DNA of 64,000 bases, taken from assembly GCF_000239855.1 (NCBI RefSeq), contig NZ_BADT01000091.1, positions 1 through 64,000 of the forward strand, in the 5' to 3' direction. Under the pieces are notes generated by a model that saw nothing but the letters and a program-made list of their open reading frames with translations, was not told the origin of the DNA and ran no database searches. The stretch's first letter is position 1; each line of letters begins with the position of its first letter. This document shows, one piece after another, positions 1 to 9,701 of this stretch. A program made the position numbers and the translations under genes. This stretch comes from Pseudoalteromonas sp. BSi20652 (lineage in GTDB: Bacteria; Pseudomonadota; Gammaproteobacteria; Enterobacterales; Alteromonadaceae).

Positions 1-107
1 GAAGTAGTTTGGCTGTTAGAACTCAATCTGTACGAGTGCCCACACAGATGATTGCTTTATATTGTTAAAGAACGTTTTGAGTCGCTTTAGCGTCTCAAGG
101 GATGCGA
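1..107 (-). other. rRNA operon leader (5' external transcribed spacer)
   Basis: Read on the minus strand, this stretch has a boxA-like element followed by CTGTGTGGGCACTCG, the hallmark of the 16S leader of gammaproteobacterial rrn operons. Two promoters lie upstream. The 16S gene should start shortly beyond base 1, outside the window. The identity comes from recognising the leader; no rRNA gene body is present here. Confidence 0.85.
61..72 (-). promoter_or_regulatory. boxA antitermination element of rrn leader
   Basis: The minus strand reads TTCTTTAACAAT, close to the rrn boxA core (TGCTCTTTAACA) bound by the NusB/NusE antitermination complex. It sits between the tandem promoters and the conserved GTGTGGGCACT leader motif, as in enterobacterial rrn operons. 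Confidence 0.8.
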
Positions 108-135
108 ATAATACACCCTTTATTTTTCGAGTCAA
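108..135 (-). promoter_or_regulatory. rrn promoter, proximal (P2-like)
   Basis: On the minus strand there is a -35 box TTGACT (130-135), a 16-base spacer and a -10 box TATTAT (108-113), followed by a TCGCATCCC discriminator. It lies about 35 bases upstream of boxA. It is the downstream member of a tandem rRNA promoter pair. Confidence 0.8.
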
Positions 136-244
136 CACTTTGTTTTAAACTTTCTTTCGACAATTTAAAACCGAAGTTTTACTTAACTCTCTGAGTAGTT
201 CGTGCCTTGCTATGCTTCAGCGTTTCCCGTCTCAGTGGGGTCGC

Positions 245-272
245 ATTATAGGGAGATCCGAAAACAGATCAA
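245..272 (-). promoter_or_regulatory. rrn promoter, distal (P1-like)
   Basis: The minus strand has -35 TTGATC (267-272), a 16-base spacer and a consensus -10 TATAAT (245-250). A GC-rich GCGACCCC discriminator follows, of the kind linked to stringent and growth-rate control. An A/T-rich stretch upstream of the -35 could serve as an UP element. This is the stronger of the two rrn promoters. Confidence 0.85.
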
Positions 273-299
273 CCCTTTTTTGAAGAAAACTTGAAATAA

Positions 300-905
300 T
301 GTGCTGTTCGCCGAGTATTTGAGCTAAACGCTCAAAAACACAACTAAACTACCACTATTAATAGGTTAACAGAGCTATTTAAAGTGAAAATTATTATAAC
401 TACTAACGGATAGAGACACATTTCGATCATCTATGCAGAAAAACCAACCAATAGAGCAAGATTCATATTGCTAAAAATCATTTAAATTAATCAAAAGCTG
501 AGAATTGAATTGATCAGGTTATATTTAATAATAGTTTTACGTATTTAAGAAGGAAGTTTACTTAGGCCGTAATTGTTAACTTTACTATGAGGTTCTTAGT
601 ACCGGTATATAGATAAGAGCGCGCACGTTATATCTTCTAATCAGCTCTATAGTTGAAACTTCGTTAGAAATTGATCTAATTGTAGCTCGATTCACAGCGG
701 TATTATTAATAACTGTAAATCGCTATTATAGTTGAAATGATCTTTAACTAGAATCTGATAGGCTATTTTGGATGAATGACAGGTAAAGGTTAACCAGGTA
801 GAGCTATTAAAGCAGCTGTCAAAACAACTTATCGATTCAGAATCTATGAGTCGATGTCCATAATAGAAGGTAATTACTGGTTCATATAGTTTGACAAATT
901 TTAGG
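300..905. other. AT-rich intergenic region, no gene seen
   Basis: This roughly 600-base stretch lies between the rrn promoters and the rplQ terminator. I see no convincing ORF, tRNA or hairpin on either strand. TATAGTTGAAA occurs twice, near 651 and 727. Its role, if any, is unknown. Upstream activating (Fis-type) sites for the rrn promoter would be expected in the part nearest 300, but I cannot assign one. Confidence 0.5.
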
Positions 906-936
906 CAAGAAAAAGCCGAGCATAAGCTCGGCTTTT
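905..936 (-). terminator. terminator of the alpha operon (after rplQ)
   Basis: An 11-bp perfect stem (911-921 with 926-936) with an ATAA loop, flanked on the leftward side by an A-rich run that reads as a U tract in the minus-strand transcript. It sits 16 bases beyond the rplQ stop codon. Confidence 0.9.
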
Positions 937-951
937 AGGTTTCTTTAAGAC

Positions 952-1353
952 TTACTCTGCAGACTGTGCGTCTTCTTGAACTGCTTCGCTAGTCGCTGGG
1001 CGACCAACTAGTTCAATATAAGCCATTGGTGCATTATCACCAGTACGGAAGCCACACTTAAGAATACGAGTGTAACCACCTGGACGATCCGCATTACGTG
1101 GACCGATTTCACTGAATAACTTACCAACAACTTCTTTATCACGCGTGCGAGCAAACGCTAAACGGCGGTTTGCTACACTGTCAGTCTTAGCCAGTGTGAT
1201 TAAAGGTTCAATTACACGACGTAACTCTTTTGCTTTAGGCAAAGTAGTTTTGATGATTTCATGTTTCACCAAAGAACCTGCCATATTGCTAAACATCGCT
1301 TTACGATGGCTACTGTTACGGTTTAATTGACGACCACTCTTACGATGGCGCAT
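952..1353 (-). CDS. rplQ: 50S ribosomal protein L17
   Basis: L17 of the large ribosomal subunit, 133 residues. The N-terminal [20 protein letters not shown] signature and the [19 protein letters not shown] segment are diagnostic. The tail is slightly longer and more acidic than in E. coli (127 residues). It is the last gene of the alpha operon, directly after rpoA and before a strong terminator. Gene order rpoA-rplQ is the standard bacterial one. Confidence 0.98.
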   Translation of the reverse strand: MRHRKSGRQLNRNSSHRKAMFSNMAGSLVKHEIIKTTLPKAKELRRVIEPLITLAKTDSVANRRLAFARTRDKEVVGKLFSEIGPRNADRPGGYTRILKCGFRTGDNAPMAYIELVGRPATSEAVQEDAQSAE

Positions 1354-1392
1354 GACCCTATCCTTCTAACTAAACTAATATAGTGATTTAGA

Positions 1393-2379
1393 TTATTCAG
1401 CTAGACTTGCAGGTGGCCAATTTTCTAGGCGCATACCCAGAGAAAGTCCACGTGAAGCTAGCACGTCTTTAATTTCAGTTAGAGACTTCTTACCTAGATT
1501 AGGCGTTTTAAGAAGCTCAACTTCAGTACGTTGAACTAAATCACCGATATATTGAATTTGCTCGGCTTTCAAACAGTTAGCTGAGCGTACTGTTAGTTCA
1601 AGATCATCAACTGGACGAAGTAGAATAGGATCGAATTCTGGCTTCTCTTCTTTCTCTTCTGGCTCAGTTACATCACGTAAATCTACGAATGCATCTAATT
1701 GCTCAGCTAAGATAGTAGACGCACGGCGGATCGCTTCTTCTGGATCTAAAGTGCCGTTTGTTTCCATATCAATGATTAACTTGTCTAAGTCTGTACGTTG
1801 CTCAACACGGGCTGATTCAACCGAGTACGCAATACGTTCAACTGGGCTAAATGATGCATCAAGCAACAATCTACCAATTGGACGCTCATCGTCATCAGAG
1901 GATAAACGACTAGATGCCGGCACATAACCACGACCACGTTCAACACGAATACGCATGCTGATCTCGCTGTTATTTGTTGTTAAATTACAAATAACGTGAT
2001 CTGGATTAGCAATTGTTACATCGCCATCGTGCTGAATATCAGACGCAGTAACAGGACCTACACCAGATTTAGTCAGGGTCAGAAAAACTTCATCTTTGCC
2101 TTCTAACGTTACAGCCAAACCTTTTAGATTTAGTAGTATTTCAATGATGTCTTCTTGTACGCCTTCTTTCGCGCTGTACTCATGCAATACACCGTCGATT
2201 TCAACTTCAGTTACTGCACATCCAGGCATAGATGAAAGCAATATACGGCGTAAGGCATTACCCAGAGTATGACCGAAGCCACGCTCTAATGGTTCTAAAA
2301 CTATTTTAGAACGCGTTGGGTTAATAGCGTCGATGTCGACTAACCTTGGTTTTAGAAATTCTGTTACAGAACCCTGCAT
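1393..2379 (-). CDS. rpoA: DNA-directed RNA polymerase alpha subunit
   Basis: Alpha subunit of RNA polymerase, 328 residues, close to E. coli (329). The N-terminal assembly and dimerisation domain spans about residues 1-235. An acidic, proline-containing linker leads to the C-terminal domain (about 250-328), which binds UP elements and activators. The DNA-binding segment [19 protein letters not shown] is intact. It sits between rpsD and rplQ in the alpha operon. Confidence 0.98.
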   Translation of the reverse strand: MQGSVTEFLKPRLVDIDAINPTRSKIVLEPLERGFGHTLGNALRRILLSSMPGCAVTEVEIDGVLHEYSAKEGVQEDIIEILLNLKGLAVTLEGKDEVFLTLTKSGVGPVTASDIQHDGDVTIANPDHVICNLTTNNSEISMRIRVERGRGYVPASSRLSSDDDERPIGRLLLDASFSPVERIAYSVESARVEQRTDLDKLIIDMETNGTLDPEEAIRRASTILAEQLDAFVDLRDVTEPEEKEEKPEFDPILLRPVDDLELTVRSANCLKAEQIQYIGDLVQRTEVELLKTPNLGKKSLTEIKDVLASRGLSLGMRLENWPPASLAE

Positions 2380-2403
2380 TTTATCCTCTCTTAACTCTTA
2401 ACT

Positions 2404-3024
2404 TTACTTAGAGTAAAGTTCGACGATTAGTTGTTCATTGATGTCCGCAGACAAGTCTGAACGCTCAGGTAGACGCTTAAAGCTGCCTTCCAATTTCTTA
2501 CCGTCAACTTCAACCCAAGTCGGCTTTTCACGTTGCTCAGCCAACTCTAGAGCAGCGATGATACGTGCTTGTGTCTTAGACTTCTCACGGATTACAACAG
2601 TATCTTCTGGTGTAATTACGTATGAAGGAATGTTCACAACACGACCATTAACTAAAATCGCTTTATGGCTTACTAACTGACGTGCTTCTGCACGTGTGCT
2701 AGCAAAACCCATGCGATATACAACATTGTCTAAACGTTGCTCTAATAGCTGTAACAAGTTTTCACCTGTATTGCCTTTTAGGCGAGCAGCTTCTTTGTAA
2801 TAGTTACGGAATTGCTTTTCTAATACACCGTATATACGACGTACTTTTTGCTTTTCACGTAATTGTAAACCGTAATCAGATAAGCGACCTTTACGAGCGC
2901 CGTGCTGACCAGGTGCAGTCTCAAGTTTACACTTAGAGTCGATAGCTCTTACGCCGCTCTTAAGGAACAGGTCAGTACCTTCACGACGACTCAGCTTGAG
3001 CTTAGGGCCCAAATATCTTGCCAT
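2404..3024 (-). CDS. rpsD: 30S ribosomal protein S4
   Basis: S4, 206 residues, the length of the E. coli protein. It starts [20 protein letters not shown] and has the central S4 RNA-binding domain ([20 protein letters not shown]). It nucleates 16S rRNA assembly, and in E. coli it is the translational repressor of the alpha operon through a pseudoknot in the rpsM leader. Whether that control exists here is not shown by the sequence alone. Confidence 0.98.
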   Translation of the reverse strand: MARYLGPKLKLSRREGTDLFLKSGVRAIDSKCKLETAPGQHGARKGRLSDYGLQLREKQKVRRIYGVLEKQFRNYYKEAARLKGNTGENLLQLLEQRLDNVVYRMGFASTRAEARQLVSHKAILVNGRVVNIPSYVITPEDTVVIREKSKTQARIIAALELAEQREKPTWVEVDGKKLEGSFKRLPERSDLSADINEQLIVELYSK

Positions 3025-3045
3025 GTTATTTCTCCTAACCTATTG

Positions 3046-3432
3046 TTAAACGCGACGTTTCTTCGGTGGACGACAACCATTATGTGGTATAGGCGTCACG
3101 TCAGTAATGTTGGTAATACGGTAACCAGCAGCATTCAAAGCACGTACAGCAGATTCACGACCTGGACCTGGACCTTTAATGAAAACTTCTAGATTTTTTA
3201 AACCGTATTCTTGAGCAGCAGTACCTGCACGCTCTGCAGCAACTTGAGCAGCAAATGGTGTAGATTTACGTGAACCACGGAAACCTGAACCACCGGCAGT
3301 AGCCCATGATAATGCATTACCTTGACGGTCGGTAATCGTTACAATAGTGTTGTTGAAAGACGCATGAACATGAGCCATACCATCAGCAACTTGTTTTTTA
3401 ACCTTTTTACGACGAATTGGTGTCTTAGCCAT
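3046..3432 (-). CDS. rpsK: 30S ribosomal protein S11
   Basis: S11, 128 residues. It has the typical [20 protein letters not shown] start and a C-terminal [18 protein letters not shown] tail. It is a small-subunit platform protein near the E site and the 3' end of 16S rRNA. It is the second gene of the alpha operon, 12 bases after rpsM. Confidence 0.98.
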
Positions 3433-3444
3433 AATACTATCCCC

Positions 3445-3801
3445 TTATCGCTTAATAGGCTTACGAGGACCCTTACGGGTACGCGCGTTAGTCTTAGTTC
3501 TTTGACCACGTAGTGGTAAAGAGCGACGGTGACGTAGGCCACGATAACAACCAAGGTCCATAAGGCGCTTGATATTTAAAGTAACTTCACGACGAAGATC
3601 ACCTTCAACAGTGTACTTGCCAACTGCATCACGCAATACGTCAAGAATTTCGTCTGAAAGTTCACCGATTTTTGTGGTTTCGGCGATACCAGTCGCTGCT
3701 AAGATAGCCTTAGAGCGAGTCTTACCTATGCCATAAATAGCTGTTAAACCAATAACTGCATGTTTATGATCAGGGACGTTAATGCCAGCAATACGGGCCA
3801 C
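3445..3801 (-). CDS. rpsM: 30S ribosomal protein S13
   Basis: S13 of the small-subunit head, contacting 5S/23S and tRNA. I chose the GTG at 3801: it gives 118 residues beginning (M)[12 protein letters not shown], exactly the E. coli length and start, and it has AGGAG 8 bases upstream. An in-frame GTG two codons earlier (3807) is only 2 bases from that ribosome site, so it is less likely. First gene of the alpha operon, separated from rpmJ by a hairpin. Confidence 0.95.
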   Translation of the reverse strand: MARIAGINVPDHKHAVIGLTAIYGIGKTRSKAILAATGIAETTKIGELSDEILDVLRDAVGKYTVEGDLRREVTLNIKRLMDLGCYRGLRHRRSLPLRGQRTKTNARTRKGPRKPIKR

Positions 3802-3883
3802 TAACACATCTCCTATATTCGAATTTGGTAATCATAAGTTTGAAAAGCCCGTAAGGATACTCAAACGAAGACCAAATTACTAC

Positions 3884-3914
3884 TAAAAACACAGGCCGAG
3901 AAAACTCAGCCTGC
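3884..3914 (-). terminator. terminator or attenuator between spc and alpha operons
   Basis: Imperfect hairpin (3892-3900 with 3905-3913, AAAA loop). In the minus-strand transcript a GUUUUUAG run follows it. It lies just after rpmJ and about 90 bases before rpsM, where the alpha-operon leader would begin. It may end part of the spc transcripts. Confidence 0.55.
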
Positions 3915-3925
3915 ACGCTGTTTAC

Positions 3926-4039
3926 TTAACCTTGCCTTTGCTTATGCTTAGGCTCACTGCAAATTACACGTACAACACCAGCACGTTTAATTACTTTGCA
4001 GTTACGGCATATTTTCTTAACGGAAGCACGTACTTTCAT
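3926..4039 (-). CDS. rpmJ: 50S ribosomal protein L36
   Basis: Short 37-residue gene: [20 protein letters not shown] at the start and KHKQRQG at the end. The zinc ligands of the C+ form of L36 are present (C11, C14, C27, H32). It is the last gene of the spc operon, 22 bases after secY, as in E. coli. Confidence 0.97.
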   Translation of the reverse strand: MKVRASVKKICRNCKVIKRAGVVRVICSEPKHKQRQG

Positions 4040-4061
4040 TGCTCAACTCCGTAAACTGACC

Positions 4062-5390
4062 TTATCGACCATAGCCTTTAAGGTTCGCTTTTTTCAGCAC
4101 AGAATCATACTGATGAGACATCAGGTGAGTCTGTACTTGTGCCATAAAGTCCATGATCACTACAACGATAATCAAAATTGATGTACCGCCGAAATAGAAT
4201 GGCGTTTGCCATGCCATCGTCATGAATTCGGGCACCAGACAGATAAAGGTTATATACAAAGCACCTGCCAATGTCAGGCGTGTCATCACTTTATCAATGT
4301 ATTTAGATGTCTGCTCACCTGGACGAATACCTGGGATAAATGCGCCAGATTTCTTAAGGTTGTCTGCTGTTTCACGTGGGTTAAAAACCAACGCTGTATA
4401 GAAAAAGCAGAAGAAGATAATAGCCGCAGCTAAAACAAGTGAGTACAACGGTTGACCTGGAGTCAACGTAGTAGCAACAGCTTGTAATACATCAGCGACT
4501 GGACCTTCACCTTGGCCGAACCAGCTAGCAATTGTACCAGGGAACAGAATTATACTGCTAGCGAAGATTGGTGGAATAACACCCGCCATATTTACTTTTA
4601 GTGGTAAATGCGTGCTCTGGGCAGCAAATACTTGACGACCTTGTTGGCGTTTAGCGTAGTTAACAACAATACGACGTTGTCCACGTTCAAAAAACACTAC
4701 AAGATAAGTAACAGCGAATACGATTACCGCAACCATCAACAGTACAAAAACATTCAAATCACCTTGGCGCGCCATTTCGACTGTCGAACCAATAGCAGAC
4801 GGCAAGTTAGCTACAATACCAACAAATATAAGAACTGAGATACCGTTACCGATACCACGCTCTGTAATTTGTTCACCCAACCACATAAGGAACATAGTAC
4901 CAGTCACTAAACTCACCACAGCGGTGAAATAGAAACCCATACCAGGGTTAACAACTAACCCTTCCATCATGCCCGGTAAGCTAGAAGCAATACCGATTGA
5001 TTGAATAGTAGCTAGCACAAGCGTGCCATAGCGTGTGTACTGGCTAATTTTTTTACGCCCTTGCTCACCTTCTTTCTTAAGCTCTATAAACGGAGGATAC
5101 ATATGCGTTAATAGTTGCGTAATAATCGAAGCCGAGATGTACGGCATAATACCCAGTGCTAACACTGAAGCTCGCTCAAGTGCACCACCACTGAACATGT
5201 TGAACATTTCAACAATGGTGCCCTTTTGTTGCTCGAAGAAATCGGCAAGTACAGCGGCGTCAATCCCAGGGATCGGCACAAATGAACCTAGACGGTAAAT
5301 TATGATAGCACCCAATACGAAGAGTAATCGGCGCTTCAATTCCGAAAGTCCACCTTGTGCACTTTGTGTATCTTGACCTGGTTTAGCCAT
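4062..5390 (-). CDS. secY: protein translocase subunit SecY
   Basis: Central channel of the SecYEG translocon in the inner membrane, 442 residues (E. coli 443), with ten membrane helices. Recognisable family segments are [32 protein letters not shown] and the loop [22 protein letters not shown], which contacts SecA and ribosomes. It follows rplO in the spc operon with a 10-base gap. Confidence 0.98.
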   Translation of the reverse strand: MAKPGQDTQSAQGGLSELKRRLLFVLGAIIIYRLGSFVPIPGIDAAVLADFFEQQKGTIVEMFNMFSGGALERASVLALGIMPYISASIITQLLTHMYPPFIELKKEGEQGRKKISQYTRYGTLVLATIQSIGIASSLPGMMEGLVVNPGMGFYFTAVVSLVTGTMFLMWLGEQITERGIGNGISVLIFVGIVANLPSAIGSTVEMARQGDLNVFVLLMVAVIVFAVTYLVVFFERGQRRIVVNYAKRQQGRQVFAAQSTHLPLKVNMAGVIPPIFASSIILFPGTIASWFGQGEGPVADVLQAVATTLTPGQPLYSLVLAAAIIFFCFFYTALVFNPRETADNLKKSGAFIPGIRPGEQTSKYIDKVMTRLTLAGALYITFICLVPEFMTMAWQTPFYFGGTSILIIVVVIMDFMAQVQTHLMSHQYDSVLKKANLKGYGR

Positions 5391-5400
5391 TAGTACTTCC

Positions 5401-5835
5401 TTAGTCTTCTACCTTGCCTCCGGCAGCTTCAATAGCTTCGCGTGCACCTTTAGTGGCTTTTAGGCCCTTAACGGTAACAGCGCGTGAAACTTCGCCAGAT
5501 TTAACAACTTTAACGAAAAGAACGTTCTTTTTAACTAGACCAGCTGCTTGTAACGCGCTTAGGTCTACCACATCGCCTTCAACTTTAGCGATTTCAAAAA
5601 GGTTTATTTCTGCAGATACTAAAGATTTGCGAGAAGTAAAACCAAATTTAGGTAGACGACGTTGCATAGGCATTTGACCGCCCTCAAAACCAACGCGTAC
5701 TTTGCCGCCAGAACGTGACTTTTGACCTTTGTGACCACGACCACCAGTCTTACCTAGACCAGAACCGATACCACGACCAACACGTTTTGGAGCAGTTTTT
5801 GAACCTGCAGCAGGTGAAAGTGTATTCAAATGCAT
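5401..5835 (-). CDS. rplO: 50S ribosomal protein L15
   Basis: L15, 144 residues. The glycine- and lysine-rich N-terminal arm ([20 protein letters not shown]) penetrates the 23S rRNA core, and a globular C-terminal domain follows. It is encoded between rpmD and secY, the conserved spc order. Confidence 0.98.
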   Translation of the reverse strand: MHLNTLSPAAGSKTAPKRVGRGIGSGLGKTGGRGHKGQKSRSGGKVRVGFEGGQMPMQRRLPKFGFTSRKSLVSAEINLFEIAKVEGDVVDLSALQAAGLVKKNVLFVKVVKSGEVSRAVTVKGLKATKGAREAIEAAGGKVED

Positions 5836-5839
5836 CGAA

Positions 5840-6022
5840 TTAACCCTCTACCTTAACCATGTAAGAAACCTTGTTTATCATACCACGTACACATGCTGTG
5901 TCTTCTAACTCAACAGTGTGGTTGATACGACGTAAACCAAGACCGCGTAATGTAGCTTTATGTTTCGGTAAACGACCGATAGAGCTTTTTACTTGTGTTA
6001 CTTTTACAGTTTGATTTGCCAT
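5840..6022 (-). CDS. rpmD: 50S ribosomal protein L30
   Basis: L30, 60 residues, with the [20 protein letters not shown] start and the [16 protein letters not shown] core. It sits two bases after rpsE, so the two are probably translationally coupled. Confidence 0.97.
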   Translation of the reverse strand: MANQTVKVTQVKSSIGRLPKHKATLRGLGLRRINHTVELEDTACVRGMINKVSYMVKVEG

Positions 6023-6024
6023 GG

Positions 6025-6531
6025 TTACCCCAGTATTTCGTCTACGCGAAGGCCACGTTTTGCAGCGATTGACTGTGGAGAATTCATATTCTCAAGAGCC
6101 GAAATCGTTGCACGTACCACGTTGATCGGGTTAGTAGAACCGTAACATTTAGAAAGTACGTTCTGCACACCAGTAACTTCTAGTACTGCACGCATAGCAC
6201 CACCTGCAATGATACCAGTACCTTCAGAGGCTGGTTTCATGAACACTAGTGAGCCAGCATGACGTCCCTTAACAGGATGCTGTAATGTGTTGCCATTTAG
6301 GTCTACGTTGATCATGTTACGACGTGCTTTTTCCATTGCTTTTTGAATAGCAGCTGGAACTTCACGTGCTTTACCATAACCGAAACCTACTTTACCTGCG
6401 CCATCACCAACTACAGTTAGTGCAGTAAAGCTAAAGATACGACCACCTTTAACTACTTTAGACACACGGTTCACCGCGATTAGCTTTTCAGCTAGATCAG
6501 GCTGTTGTTGCTTTGCTTCTACGTTAGCCAT
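6025..6531 (-). CDS. rpsE: 30S ribosomal protein S5
   Basis: S5, 168 residues. The N-terminal double-stranded RNA-binding domain contains [20 protein letters not shown], and the C-terminal domain contains [21 protein letters not shown]. It takes part in decoding fidelity at the S4/S5 interface. Standard spc position. Confidence 0.98.
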   Translation of the reverse strand: MANVEAKQQQPDLAEKLIAVNRVSKVVKGGRIFSFTALTVVGDGAGKVGFGYGKAREVPAAIQKAMEKARRNMINVDLNGNTLQHPVKGRHAGSLVFMKPASEGTGIIAGGAMRAVLEVTGVQNVLSKCYGSTNPINVVRATISALENMNSPQSIAAKRGLRVDEILG

Positions 6532-6540
6532 AGTCTACTC

Positions 6541-6891
6541 CTAGAATTGCAAACCGGCTTCACGCGCAGCATCAGCTAGCGCCTTCACACGGCCGTGATA
6601 TTTAAAGCCACTGCGATCAAAAGCAATCTTTTCGATGCCTTTGTCAGCCGCACGTTCAGCAACCGCTTTGCCAACTGCTTGCGCAGCTTCAACGTTACCG
6701 GTGCCTTTAACTGTTTCGCTAATAGCCTTTTCAACAGTAGAAGCAGCAGCCAGTACATTACCCTCAGCATTTACAACTTGAGCGTATATGTGACGTGGCG
6801 TGCGGTGGATAACAAGACGCGTTGTGCCTTGTTCAATATAATTTCTACGAGTGCGCTTAGCACGACGTAGACGAGCTGTTTTTTTATCCAT
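6541..6891 (-). CDS. rplR: 50S ribosomal protein L18
   Basis: L18, 116 residues, a 5S rRNA-binding protein. It starts [20 protein letters not shown] and ends [20 protein letters not shown]. It lies between rplF and rpsE with gaps of 9 bases on each side. Confidence 0.98.
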   Translation of the reverse strand: MDKKTARLRRAKRTRRNYIEQGTTRLVIHRTPRHIYAQVVNAEGNVLAAASTVEKAISETVKGTGNVEAAQAVGKAVAERAADKGIEKIAFDRSGFKYHGRVKALADAAREAGLQF

Positions 6892-6900
6892 CGTCTTACC

Positions 6901-7434
6901 TTACTTCTTCTTAGCCTCTTTACGGCGTACATTCTCATCTGAATAACGAACACCCTTACCTTTATAAGGCTCAGGTTTACGGTATGCACGAATGTTAGCA
7001 GCTGTTTGACCAACTAACTGCTTATCTACGCCCTTAACTAGAACTTCTGTTTGGCTTGGAGTTTCAATCGTAATTCCTTCAGGAACTGCGAAATTAACTG
7101 GGTGTGAGAAGCCAAGAGTTAAATCTAATGTTTTACCCTTTGCTGCAGCACGGTAACCCACGCCTACTAACTGAAGTTTCTTCTCGTAACCTTCATGCGT
7201 ACCAACAACCATGTTGTTGATTAGAGCACGAGCAGTACCTGCTTGAGCCCATGCATTAGCTACGCCATCACGAGGTAAAGTAGTAATAACGTTGTCATTA
7301 ACTTGTACTTCAACAGCGTTGTTGATAATACGAGTAAGTTCACCGTTTTTGCCTTTAACTGTGATTTCCTGGCCTTTTAATGTAACTTCTACACCGGCAG
7401 GAACAGTAATTGGTGCCTTTGCTATGCGAGACAT
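6901..7434 (-). CDS. rplF: 50S ribosomal protein L6
   Basis: L6, 177 residues, the E. coli length. It has two tandem L6 folds and the C-terminal rRNA-binding signature [16 protein letters not shown]. It lies near the factor-binding site of the large subunit. Confidence 0.98.
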   Translation of the reverse strand: MSRIAKAPITVPAGVEVTLKGQEITVKGKNGELTRIINNAVEVQVNDNVITTLPRDGVANAWAQAGTARALINNMVVGTHEGYEKKLQLVGVGYRAAAKGKTLDLTLGFSHPVNFAVPEGITIETPSQTEVLVKGVDKQLVGQTAANIRAYRKPEPYKGKGVRYSDENVRRKEAKKK

Positions 7435-7447
7435 AGTTCCCCTCCGA

Positions 7448-7840
7448 TTAAGCTACAAAACCAATGATTTCACCACCAACACCAGCACTACGTGCTGTGC
7501 GGTCTGTCATTAGGCCTTTAGAAGTTGATACGATAGCGATACCAAGACCACCCATTACCTTAGGTAATTGGTCACGTTTCTTATAGATACGTAGACCAGG
7601 GCGACTTACACGCTGGATATTTTCAATTACAGCTTTGCCTTCGAAGTACTTCAACTCGATAGAAAGCTCAGGTTTCGCTTCACTGCTAACAGCGAAATCT
7701 ACGATATAACCTTCATCTTTTAGTACTTTAGCTAATGCTACTTTCAGCTTTGAAGTTGGCATCGTTACAGATACTTTCTTCGCTGATTGACCGTTACGGA
7801 TACGTGTAAACAAATCCGCGATAGGATCTTGCAAGCTCAT
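7448..7840 (-). CDS. rpsH: 30S ribosomal protein S8
   Basis: S8, 130 residues, the same length as in E. coli. It starts [20 protein letters not shown] and has the C-terminal [20 protein letters not shown] signature. It is a primary 16S binder; in E. coli it also represses spc translation by binding the rplE region. That control is plausible here but was not checked structurally. Confidence 0.98.
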   Translation of the reverse strand: MSLQDPIADLFTRIRNGQSAKKVSVTMPTSKLKVALAKVLKDEGYIVDFAVSSEAKPELSIELKYFEGKAVIENIQRVSRPGLRIYKKRDQLPKVMGGLGIAIVSTSKGLMTDRTARSAGVGGEIIGFVA

Positions 7841-7861
7841 AGTCTTACTCCCATGATTCTA

Positions 7862-8167
7862 TTACCAGCTAGCCTTTTTAAGGCCAGGAATTTCACCGCG
7901 CATAGCTGCTTCGCGAACTTTAATACGGCTCATGCCGAATTTGCGAAGGTAACCATGTGGGCGGCCCGTAATGTTACAACGATTACGTTGACGTACTGGG
8001 CTAGAATCACGAGGTAAAGCTTGTAGCTTAAGTACCGCGTCCCAACGATCATCTTCAGATGTATTAACATCTGCGATGATAGCTTTTAGTGCTGTACGCT
8101 TTTCAGCGAATTGAGCAACTAGTTTTGTGCGCTTAGCTTCGCGCGCTTTCATAGAATTCTTTGCCAT
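7862..8167 (-). CDS. rpsN: 30S ribosomal protein S14
   Basis: S14, 101 residues, the long zinc-free form. It starts [20 protein letters not shown] and has the conserved [20 protein letters not shown] core. Only one cysteine remains in the region that holds four in zinc-binding S14. Encoded after rplE. Confidence 0.98.
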   Translation of the reverse strand: MAKNSMKAREAKRTKLVAQFAEKRTALKAIIADVNTSEDDRWDAVLKLQALPRDSSPVRQRNRCNITGRPHGYLRKFGMSRIKVREAAMRGEIPGLKKASW

Positions 8168-8177
8168 AACCCTACCC

Positions 8178-8717
8178 TTATTTCTTAAATGGGAAGTTAA
8201 ACGCTTCTAACAACGCACGGCCTTCCTCATCAGATTTCGCAGAAGTAGTGATAGTAATATCCATACCGCGTACACGGTCTACTTTATCGTAATCGATTTC
8301 TGGGAAGATGATTTGTTCACGTACGCCCATGCTGTAGTTACCACGTCCATCAAAAGACTTAGCACTTACGCCACGGAAGTCACGAATACGTGGGATAGCG
8401 ATTGATACCAAACGCTCAAAAAAGTCCCACATACGCTCGCCGCGTAGGGTTACTTTACAACCAATCGGGTAACCTTCACGCACTTTGAAGCCAGCAACAG
8501 ATTTGCGTGCTTTAGTGATTAGAGGTTTCTGACCAGAGATTGCTGCTAAATCCGCTACTGCGTGATCTAAAATCTTCTTGTCAGCTAGGGCTTCGCCCAC
8601 GCCCATATTCAATGTGATCTTTTCGATCTGAGGGACTTGCATGACAGAGCTGAAACCAAACTTCTCTTGAAGCTCAGCAACTACTTTGTCTTTATATACT
8701 TCATGCAGTTTCGCCAT
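8178..8717 (-). CDS. rplE: 50S ribosomal protein L5
   Basis: L5, 179 residues, a 5S rRNA-binding protein. I start it at the ATG at 8717 ([13 protein letters not shown]), which matches the length and N-terminus of E. coli L5 and has GGAG 7 bases upstream. The open frame extends 23 codons further up into rplX, but that part has no L5 similarity. Confidence 0.96.
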   Translation of the reverse strand: MAKLHEVYKDKVVAELQEKFGFSSVMQVPQIEKITLNMGVGEALADKKILDHAVADLAAISGQKPLITKARKSVAGFKVREGYPIGCKVTLRGERMWDFFERLVSIAIPRIRDFRGVSAKSFDGRGNYSMGVREQIIFPEIDYDKVDRVRGMDITITTSAKSDEEGRALLEAFNFPFKK

Positions 8718-8733
8718 CATTCTACTCCAACTA

Positions 8734-9048
8734 TTAGATAGTTTTACCAGTAGATTTAAAGATACGTAATTTCTTACCATCTTCAATCTTGAAACCTACA
8801 CGATCAGCTTTACTCGTTTCCGAGTTGAAGATCGCAACGTTTGATGCATCCATAGATGCTTCTTTCTCAACAATGCCGCCAGCTTGGTTCAATTGTGGAA
8901 CCGGCTTTTGGTGTTTCTTGATCAAGTTAATGCCTTCGACAAAGATTCGACCAGATTCAGTAACAACTGAAAGCACTTTTCCGCGCTTACCTTTGTCTTT
9001 ACCTGCTAGTACGATTACTTCGTCATCACGACGTATTTTTGCTGCCAT
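8734..9048 (-). CDS. rplX: 50S ribosomal protein L24
   Basis: L24, 104 residues. The KOW motif is [20 protein letters not shown], and the segment [20 protein letters not shown] follows. It initiates 50S assembly near the exit tunnel. Second gene of the spc operon. Confidence 0.98.
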   Translation of the reverse strand: MAAKIRRDDEVIVLAGKDKGKRGKVLSVVTESGRIFVEGINLIKKHQKPVPQLNQAGGIVEKEASMDASNVAIFNSETSKADRVGFKIEDGKKLRIFKSTGKTI

Positions 9049-9058
9049 GATTGGCTCC

Positions 9059-9427
9059 TTACAGTACTTCTGGGGCTAGTGAAACGATTTTCATGAACTT
9101 ATCATTACGAAGTTCGCGAGTCACAGGGCCGAAAATACGTGTACCAATCGGCTGCAAATTATCATTTAAGATAACAGCCGCGTTGCTGTCAAAACGGATC
9201 AGAGAACCATCTGGACGGCGAACACCTTTTCTGGTACGCACAACTACCGCATTTTTAACATCACCTTTCTTCACTTTACCGCGAGGAATAGCTTCTTTTA
9301 CAGAAACTTTAATGATATCGCCAATCGCTGCGTAGCGACGGTGTGAACCACCAAGGACTTTTATACACTGCACTTTGCGAGCGCCGCTGTTATCAGCAAC
9401 TTCCAGCTGAGTTTGCATTTGGATCAT
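9059..9427 (-). CDS. rplN: 50S ribosomal protein L14
   Basis: L14, 122 residues, starting [20 protein letters not shown], with the diagnostic [13 protein letters not shown]. It forms an intersubunit bridge and is the RsfS target. It is the first gene of the spc operon. Unusually, rpsQ of the S10 operon is not upstream; an asmA-like gene and a terminator are. A good ribosome site (GGAGG) precedes the ATG. Confidence 0.98.
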   Translation of the reverse strand: MIQMQTQLEVADNSGARKVQCIKVLGGSHRRYAAIGDIIKVSVKEAIPRGKVKKGDVKNAVVVRTRKGVRRPDGSLIRFDSNAAVILNDNLQPIGTRIFGPVTRELRNDKFMKIVSLAPEVL

Positions 9428-9539
9428 GTTAATGACCTCCGGTGTAGTAATTACAACTTGCCTAAAATTTGTTTAAAAATCAGACATTTCGATTAAATCC
9501 CAATCAAAAAACAAACGAGTTGTCTCTTAAGGGCGGGCA

Positions 9540-9568
9540 ATTGTACCAGCATTGAGAGAGTAGCGATA
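9540..9568 (-). promoter_or_regulatory. probable spc-operon promoter upstream of rplN
   Basis: On the minus strand a TACAAT -10 box (9540-9545) is followed by TGCCCGCCC, a GC-rich discriminator typical of ribosomal-protein promoters. The -35 (TATCGC, 9563-9568, 17-base spacing) is weak. It lies about 115 bases upstream of rplN, downstream of the asmA terminator. An own promoter is needed because the S10 operon is absent here. Confidence 0.6.
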
Positions 9569-9649
9569 GGTTATTTTTTAATTAATTTGGAGTGCATGGT
9601 TATTAAAGTTGAGTAATTACGGCTATGTAGCTATTTTATAGGTGGTTAC

Positions 9650-9689
9650 AAAACAAACAAGGCACTGTAATAAGTGCCTTGTTTGTTTT
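9650..9689 (-). terminator. terminator after asmA-like gene
   Basis: Perfect 17-bp inverted repeat (9650-9666 with 9673-9689) with a 6-base loop, A-rich on one side and T-rich on the other. It could work in both directions. It insulates the spc operon from the asmA-like gene. Confidence 0.9.
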
Positions 9690-9701
9690 GACTACAGATG
9701 A

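Noticed and set aside
651-737. Repeated TATAGTTGAAA (76 bases apart) as a regulatory pair
   Set aside because: Two short AT-rich matches in AT-rich DNA are expected by chance; no surrounding symmetry.
300-905. tRNA or small RNA gene in the spacer before the rrn promoters
   Set aside because: No cloverleaf-like sequence or terminator-linked transcript was seen; the region is AT-rich and featureless.
1145-1330. Plus-strand ORFs opposite ribosomal protein genes
   Set aside because: They are shadows of the minus-strand genes, with no ribosome site or family match.
4608-4838. Plus-strand frame opposite secY as a gene
   Set aside because: Fully inside secY coding sequence with no independent support.
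8718-8786. N-terminal extension of L5
   Set aside because: The extra 23 codons match no L5 sequence and overlap rplX; the ATG at 8717 gives the correct length.
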